From the NCBI RefSeq assembly GCF_028736035.1, contig NZ_CP117866.1, positions 8,349,001 through 8,413,000 of the forward strand: a DNA stretch of 64,000 bases, written 5' to 3'. The DNA is from Streptomyces sp. T12 (GTDB taxonomy: Bacteria; Actinomycetota; Actinomycetes; Streptomycetales; Streptomycetaceae). Positions 59,811 to 64,000 of the stretch are shown here, piece by piece. Position 1 is the first letter of the stretch. Every line of letters starts with the position of its first letter. The translations under genes and the position numbers were made by a program. Under the pieces are notes generated by a model that made no database searches, was not told the origin of the DNA, and worked only from the letters and a program-made list of their open reading frames with translations.

Positions 59811-59874
59811 GCCGACCTCCGGGCGCCTTCGCGGAGGAGACGGGAAGGCCTCTGCGAGTGGCCCGGAGGTCGGC
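59811..59874 (+). terminator. Terminator of the metallophore-type operon
   Basis: GCCGACCTCCGGGC (59811-59824) pairs perfectly with GCCCGGAGGTCGGC (59861-59874), a 14-bp stem with a 36-nt loop, immediately after the ATPase stop. Confidence 0.7.
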
Positions 59875-59891
59875 GGCTTCGGGGCCCTCGC

Positions 59892-60599
59892 CTACGACCT
59901 GGTCGGCAGGCGTCGGCGGCGTGGCCGGGCGGTGGCCTCGGCGAGCAGGGCGTGGATCTTGCGTACCGCGTCTCCCGGGTGGGTGGCCGGGGCGGCGAAG
60001 GGCAGGCGGAGGTCGCGGTGGGAGTCCGCCGCCTCCAGGCGCAGCACCAGGCCGTGCCGGTCGAGCCGCAGCGGCCGTACGCCGGTCGCGCCGAGCTGCT
60101 CCCGGGCCGGGAGCAGGCGGGCGAGCGGGGCCACGGTGTCGGTGTGGGCCGCGTCCAGCCGCGCCAGCATCTCCGCCTCCTGGGCGGCCAGCAGATCGGG
60201 GGAGGCGAGCGTCAGTTCGCCGAGGCCGATGGTGGTCGTGCCGTCGTCCTCGGTGAGCACGGCCCGGGCCGGGTGGAACACCAGGGTCTTCGGGCCGAGC
60301 GCGCTGAGCCAGCCGCCCAGCGTCAGCCGGGCGCGCACCCGTTCGCGCACGGAGACGGGGGCGATGTCGGTGAACTCCACCAAGGCGGCCAGGTCACCGT
60401 GGGGTGCCACCGCGAGCTCGGCGGCCAGGTGGCCGTCCGGCGGGTTGTGCAGGAGCAGCCGCGCGGCGGCGTCGACGGTGTGCAGGCCGATCAGCTCGAT
60501 GCGATGGCCGTGCGTGGTGACGGTCAGCGAGCCGGCCGCCGCCAGCACCGAGCGGGCACGCTCGGCGGGCGTCGGCTCAGGGCAGGGGGCAGCAGACAT
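59892..60599 (-). CDS. DUF2470-type (heme/iron-utilisation-like) protein under an iron box
   Basis: 235 aa, soluble, GAAGGG before ATG. N-terminal split-barrel-like half (GSLTVTTHGHRIELIGLHTV, HLAAELAVAPHGDLAALVEF) and a C-terminal DUF2470 half (PLRLDRHGLVLRLEA, GDAVRKIHALLAEA). Such proteins accompany siderophore and heme-iron genes in Streptomyces. The DmdR-type iron box just upstream supports iron regulation. Tail-to-tail with the importer operon. Confidence 0.75.
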   Translation of the reverse strand: MSAAPCPEPTPAERARSVLAAAGSLTVTTHGHRIELIGLHTVDAAARLLLHNPPDGHLAAELAVAPHGDLAALVEFTDIAPVSVRERVRARLTLGGWLSALGPKTLVFHPARAVLTEDDGTTTIGLGELTLASPDLLAAQEAEMLARLDAAHTDTVAPLARLLPAREQLGATGVRPLRLDRHGLVLRLEAADSHRDLRLPFAAPATHPGDAVRKIHALLAEATARPRRRRLPTRS

Positions 60600-60627
60600 C
60601 GGAACCCTTCGATCCGGCGAGGCTAAG

Positions 60628-60645
60628 TTAGGTAAGCCTAACCTA
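60628..60645. promoter_or_regulatory. DmdR/IdeR-type iron box
   Basis: TTAGGTAAGCCTAACCTA, matching the actinomycete iron box (TTAGGTTAGGCTAACCTAA type), 29 bp before the DUF2470 ATG. It predicts iron repression of that gene. Confidence 0.75.
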
Positions 60646-60663
60646 TCCTCATCTGTTCCGTGG

Positions 60664-61980
60664 TCACCAACCCGTCAGCAGCAGGTGATTGACGAGCAGG
60701 GCGAGCACCGCCTGCGCCGCGAGCCAGCCACGCGGCCCCCTCAGGAACGCGCAGGCCGGCAGCAGCCACAGCGCGAACGGCAGCCAGATCCGCTCCGTCT
60801 CCGCCTTGCTCATCCCGGACAGATCGGCGACCAGCATCGCGACCAGCGCGCCGAGTACCAGGAGGGCCGCCCGGACCTGGGTTCCTTCCGCGCGCCGGAC
60901 CAGCGCCGCGCCTGCCCGCCGCAGCCCCGCCGCTGTCGCCGGGCCCACGACGACGACCGTGCACGCCAAGTTGGCCCACACCCAGTAGCCGTACGGCCGC
61001 ACACCACCGGCGCCCTGGTAGTAGCGGGTCACCAGCAGACGGTATGCCTCCCACCAGTCGAAGCCCACGACCGTGAAGGCGACGGGGGCGACCAGGAAGC
61101 CGGCCAGCAGGAAGGGCAGGGGGCGGACGCGGTGTGAGCCCAGCAGCAGGACGACGGCCGCGATCACGGCGAACAGGGTCAGGCCGTAGGAGAGGTAGGC
61201 GGCCCAGCCGAAGAGGAGGCCCGACGCCAGAGCCGTCCACCCCGGGCGATGACCCGTCACCGCCAACGCCAGGAAGGCGACCGCCCACGCGGCGACCGCC
61301 GCGAAGTACCCGTCGGCCGAGGTGCCCACCCACACCGCGGCCGGGGCAAGGGCGAGGAAGGGCGCCGCGCGGCGGGCGAGCCGCTCGTCGGTCAGGACGC
61401 GTACGGCGACGAGGACGGCGACCGCCGCCGTCGTACCGGCGGTGATGCACCAGGCTCCCGCCCAGCCGCCACCGCTCAGGCCGATCCGGTCGAGGAGGAC
61501 GAAGGTGAGGGTGGCGCCCGGAGGGTGCCCGGCGACATGGGCGGGCCAGTTGTCCGGCGACTGGAGCAGGATGTGGTCGGAGAAGTCCCGGAGAGTGGCG
61601 GGGATGTCCTGGAAGCGGTCGATGACCCGGAGGTACTCGTGCGCAGTCGTCAGCTGCGCCGCGATGCCCCGGTGCCAGCCGTCGACCAGGGCGAGGGACC
61701 AGGTCCAGGCCATGCCGGTGGCCCAGGTCGCGAGGAGCAGGACCCGCCAGCGCAGCCGGGCCGCCACCGAGGGGCCGTACGCCACGACCGCCGCCGCGAC
61801 GACCAGCGCGGCCGGGGTGCCGGGACCGGCATGCGGACCCCAGTCGGCCAACAGGGGCGGCCAGTTGACCCGGAGCGTGCCGTCCCGGCGCTGGATCACG
61901 GTGCCGACGACGGCGGCGGTCACGACGAGGAGCCCGGCGGCCACTGCGGCGGACAGGTCATGGCGGAGGTCGCGGTTCAC
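60664..61980 (-). CDS. Polytopic membrane protein (GT-C-like)
   Basis: 438 aa from GTG 61980, about ten to twelve transmembrane segments. A loop after the early helices contains SPDNWPAHVAGHPPGATLTF. The overall pattern (long extracytoplasmic loop between early helices, many small-residue helices, SGMSKAETERIWLPF) resembles GT-C-fold glycosyltransferase-like proteins of Streptomyces that use polyprenyl-phosphate sugars. Assignment is tentative; no clear catalytic Asp-Asp motif. The start of its reading frame faces the divergent oxidoreductase gene. Confidence 0.65.
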   Translation of the reverse strand: MNRDLRHDLSAAVAAGLLVVTAAVVGTVIQRRDGTLRVNWPPLLADWGPHAGPGTPAALVVAAAVVAYGPSVAARLRWRVLLLATWATGMAWTWSLALVDGWHRGIAAQLTTAHEYLRVIDRFQDIPATLRDFSDHILLQSPDNWPAHVAGHPPGATLTFVLLDRIGLSGGGWAGAWCITAGTTAAVAVLVAVRVLTDERLARRAAPFLALAPAAVWVGTSADGYFAAVAAWAVAFLALAVTGHRPGWTALASGLLFGWAAYLSYGLTLFAVIAAVVLLLGSHRVRPLPFLLAGFLVAPVAFTVVGFDWWEAYRLLVTRYYQGAGGVRPYGYWVWANLACTVVVVGPATAAGLRRAGAALVRRAEGTQVRAALLVLGALVAMLVADLSGMSKAETERIWLPFALWLLPACAFLRGPRGWLAAQAVLALLVNHLLLTGW

Positions 61981-62093
61981 GCCAGAACGCTAGGACGGGC
62001 ACCATCCTCCGGACGGCTGACAGGCGCGGACGTCAGAGATTCGTCATGGTTCGCGAGCCCATTCCCGGGGTGGACCGGACCTACCGTCGGGGC

Positions 62094-63356
62094 ATGGCAC
62101 GGACTCCCTCCTCCCCTCCCACTCCCTTCTCTCCCGCCTTCTGGCGCAGCCCGCTGCGCGGCCCCTGGCTGACCTCGGTGCTCGGCGTCGTGCTGCTCGG
62201 CGGGATCACGGTGCTGTTCGTGACGGGGCTGGTGTCCTACGCCGCCTACAACCCGAACCTGGCGCCGGTGAACGACAAGACCCCGGACAAGGGGATCCTG
62301 GGCTTCTACCTCTTCTCCTGGCCCACCAGCCCGCACTGGCTGTACCGGCTCAACCAGGGCGTCCACGTCACGCTCGGCATCACGTTGATCCCCGTGCTCC
62401 TGGCCAAGCTGTGGTCGGTCGTACCGAAGCTCTTCACGCTGCCGCCCGCCCGCTCGCTCGCGCACGCCCTGGAGCGGATCTCGCTGCTGCTTCTCGTCGG
62501 GGGCGCCCTGTTCGAGTTCGTGACGGGCGTGCTCAACGTCCAGTTGGACTACATCTTCCCCGGCTCCTTCTACGCCCTGCACTTCTACGGGGCGTGGGTG
62601 TTCTTCGCCGCGTTCGTCGTGCACGCCGTGCTGAAGACGCCCATGGCGCTGCGGAATCTGCGGAATCTGCGGGCGGAGGAAAGCGAGTTGGTCTCGAAGA
62701 GCGAGTTGGTCTCCCCGGCTCCCGCCGAGCCGACCGTCTCCCGGCGCGGTGCGCTGTGGTTCGTCGGTGGCGGCTCGCTGCTGCTCTTCGGCACGACCGT
62801 CGGGCAGAACTTCGACGGGGCCCTGCGCCGGACCGCCCTCCTCGCCCCGCACGGCGGCGCCGAACCGGGCAGCGGGCCGGGCGGCTTCCAGATCAACAAG
62901 ACGGCCGCGTACGCGGGGATCCGCGAGGCCGACACGAACGAGGAGGCGTGGCGGCTGGTGATCGTGGGGCGGGACGGGCGGACCGTCCGCCTCGGCCGGG
63001 CCGACCTGCTCGACATGCCCCTGCACAGCGCGGCGTTGCCCATCGCCTGCGTGGAGGGCTGGTCGACGTCCGACCAGTGGTGGCGCGGGGTACGGCTGCG
63101 GGACCTCGCGGCGCTGGTCGGCCACGACGAGGAGCCGCCCGACGTCCTTGTGGAGTCGCTGCAGCGGCGCGGTGCCTTCCGGCGGGCCGCCCTGCGCGCC
63201 AACCAGGTCGCCGACTCCCGTTCCCTGCTCGCCCTGTTCGTCAACGGCGAGGACCTGACCCCCGACCACGGTTACCCGGCGCGGATCATCGTGCCCGCCG
63301 CGCCCGGTGTGCTGAACACCAAGTGGGTGGCGCGGATGACGTTCGGAGACCTGTGA
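62094..63356 (+). CDS. Cytochrome b561-like / SUOX molybdopterin oxidoreductase fusion
   Basis: 420 aa. The N-terminal ~200 residues hold about five membrane helices with conserved His (RLNQGVHVTLGITLIP, LHFYGAWVFFAAFVVHAVLK) typical of a b-type heme membrane module. A twin-Arg-like SRRGALWFVGGG starts a further helix, and the C-terminal ~150 residues are a sulfite-oxidase-type molybdopterin domain with the Mo-ligand Cys in PIACVEGWSTSDQWW. It probably passes electrons between a periplasmic-side Mo site and the quinone pool. No ribosome site precedes ATG 62094, so it may be leaderless. Confidence 0.8.
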   Translation: MARTPSSPPTPFSPAFWRSPLRGPWLTSVLGVVLLGGITVLFVTGLVSYAAYNPNLAPVNDKTPDKGILGFYLFSWPTSPHWLYRLNQGVHVTLGITLIPVLLAKLWSVVPKLFTLPPARSLAHALERISLLLLVGGALFEFVTGVLNVQLDYIFPGSFYALHFYGAWVFFAAFVVHAVLKTPMALRNLRNLRAEESELVSKSELVSPAPAEPTVSRRGALWFVGGGSLLLFGTTVGQNFDGALRRTALLAPHGGAEPGSGPGGFQINKTAAYAGIREADTNEEAWRLVIVGRDGRTVRLGRADLLDMPLHSAALPIACVEGWSTSDQWWRGVRLRDLAALVGHDEEPPDVLVESLQRRGAFRRAALRANQVADSRSLLALFVNGEDLTPDHGYPARIIVPAAPGVLNTKWVARMTFGDL

Positions 63357-63826
63357 TGCGACGACCGAGGTTTGCTCTGGGCAGCCCTCTTCAACTCCTC
63401 CTGCTGGTCAGCTCGTTCGCGCTCGCCGGATATGCGGGGGTGCGGCTGCTGGAGGGGGACTGGTTCGAGGTCGCGCTGTGGTTCGTGGGGGCGGCGATCC
63501 TCCATGACCTCGTGCTGCTGCCGCTGTACGGGGCGGCGGACCAGGTCCTGCTACGAGGGTTCGAGGCGGCCGGACACCGACGGTGGGTGTCATACGTCCG
63601 CGTCCCCGCCGCACTCTCCCTGCTGCTCCTGCTGGTCTGGTTCCCGCTGATCAGCGGCCGGGTCGCGGACCGCTACGCCTCCGGCACCGGCCTGTCCGCC
63701 GACGGCTTCGCGGCCCGCTGGCTGCTGATCACCGCCGTGCTCTTCGGCGGCTCGGCGGTGCTGCTCGTGCTGCGGTGGCGACGACTGCGCAGGGCGGCGA
63801 AGGAGCGGCCGCCGGCCGTCCACTGA
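63356..63826 (+). CDS. Small membrane partner of the b561-SUOX protein
   Basis: 156 aa, four predicted transmembrane helices (LQLLLLVSSFALAGYAGVRL, FEVALWFVGAAILHDLVLLP). TGATG overlap with the oxidoreductase gene implies coupled translation. A conserved neighbour-type hypothetical protein in Streptomyces; may anchor or assemble the redox protein. No cofactor ligands are evident apart from one His. Confidence 0.7.
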   Translation: MRRPRFALGSPLQLLLLVSSFALAGYAGVRLLEGDWFEVALWFVGAAILHDLVLLPLYGAADQVLLRGFEAAGHRRWVSYVRVPAALSLLLLLVWFPLISGRVADRYASGTGLSADGFAARWLLITAVLFGGSAVLLVLRWRRLRRAAKERPPAVH

Positions 63827-64000
63827 TCGACGGCCCGCCAGCCGGCGCGCTCCGCGTGCCGCAGCAGGGCGGGCGTGCCGAGCCGGGCCCAGGGGAAGGC
63901 GGTGCCGGTGGCGCCGCGGGCATCGGTGACGTGGACCTGGACCCGTTCGTCGAGGTCCAGGTCCAGCAACGTCTCGGCGATCAACAGGCCGCCCGGGGCG
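63673..64000 (-). CDS. SAM-dependent methyltransferase, C-terminal part (cut by window edge)
   Basis: The frame enters from the right edge with APGGLLIAETLLDLDLDERV, GTAFPWARLGTPALLRHAE and AGWRAVDQWTAGG, typical of the C-terminal half of a class I methyltransferase. It runs to a stop at 63673. The last ~50 residues overlap the convergent gene by 154 bp and look like out-of-frame sequence, so the ancestral stop may have been lost. Confidence 0.55.
   Translation of the reverse strand, partial: APGGLLIAETLLDLDLDERVQVHVTDARGATGTAFPWARLGTPALLRHAERAGWRAVDQWTAGGRSFAALRSRRHRSTSSTAEPPKSTAVISSQRAAKPSADRPVPEA

Overview
The window is very GC-rich, uses GTG starts and 4-bp ATGA/GTGA gene overlaps freely, and carries Streptomyces-type families (PaaX, DUF4142, an AcoR-like sensor fused to a SpoIIE phosphatase, a DmdR-type iron box, a Zur-type box, AICE-like remnants). 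It is best read as accessory or sub-telomeric chromosome of a Streptomyces or close relative. No rRNA, tRNA or CRISPR array was seen.

Layout. 1-3.7 kb: a MarR-type regulator cut by the window edge and an NMT1/SsuABC-type ABC importer. 4.2-9.1 kb: a secreted alpha/beta hydrolase, a PaaX regulator, a PP2C phosphatase, a YbhN/AglD-like membrane protein and a decayed ORF. 9.4-12.2 kb and 24.6-41.3 kb: two halves of one glycan-degradation locus (NagZ-like GH3, GH5 beta-mannosidase-like, BadF/GlcNAc-type kinase, three-domain GH3, MalEFG-like importer, GH38 alpha-mannosidase with a SurA-like partner, RpiR regulator, SIS protein, secreted GH84). The enzyme set fits breakdown of mannose/GlcNAc glycans such as eukaryotic N-glycans. 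Operator-like GGTGGTT/AACCACC repeats stand before at least five of its transcription units.

12.2-24.5 kb: an insertion splits that locus. It is bounded by a perfect 56-bp direct repeat of the 5' end of the GH5 gene (12170-12225 and 24474-24529). It carries integrase and AICE-like remnants, a full IS630-type element and an inverted truncated copy of it. Between the IS copies lies the most striking content: a cyanobactin-like RiPP operon with two precursor peptides ending in the follower FAGDDAE, two PatA/PatG-like subtilases and two small PatB/PatC-like proteins. No YcaO heterocyclase or prenyltransferase accompanies them.

41.4-47.9 kb: an Rv1733c-like membrane protein, a DUF4142 protein, a large GAF-SpoIIE-HATPase sensor phosphatase behind a perfect TGTGA-N6-TCACA palindrome, and a secreted S33 peptidase gene interrupted in frame by a 194-bp MITE-like element.

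47.9-59.8 kb: a tightly coupled ten-gene operon (ATP-grasp, DUF364, CysK-like PLP enzyme, dipeptide epimerase-like enzyme, MFS, methyltransferase, and a peptide/nickel-type ABC importer). A Zur-like box lies upstream and an iron-boxed DUF2470 gene downstream. I read it as a candidate NRPS-independent metallophore system. 60.6-64 kb: a polytopic membrane protein, a cytochrome b561-SUOX type oxidoreductase with a small membrane partner, and a methyltransferase cut by the right edge.
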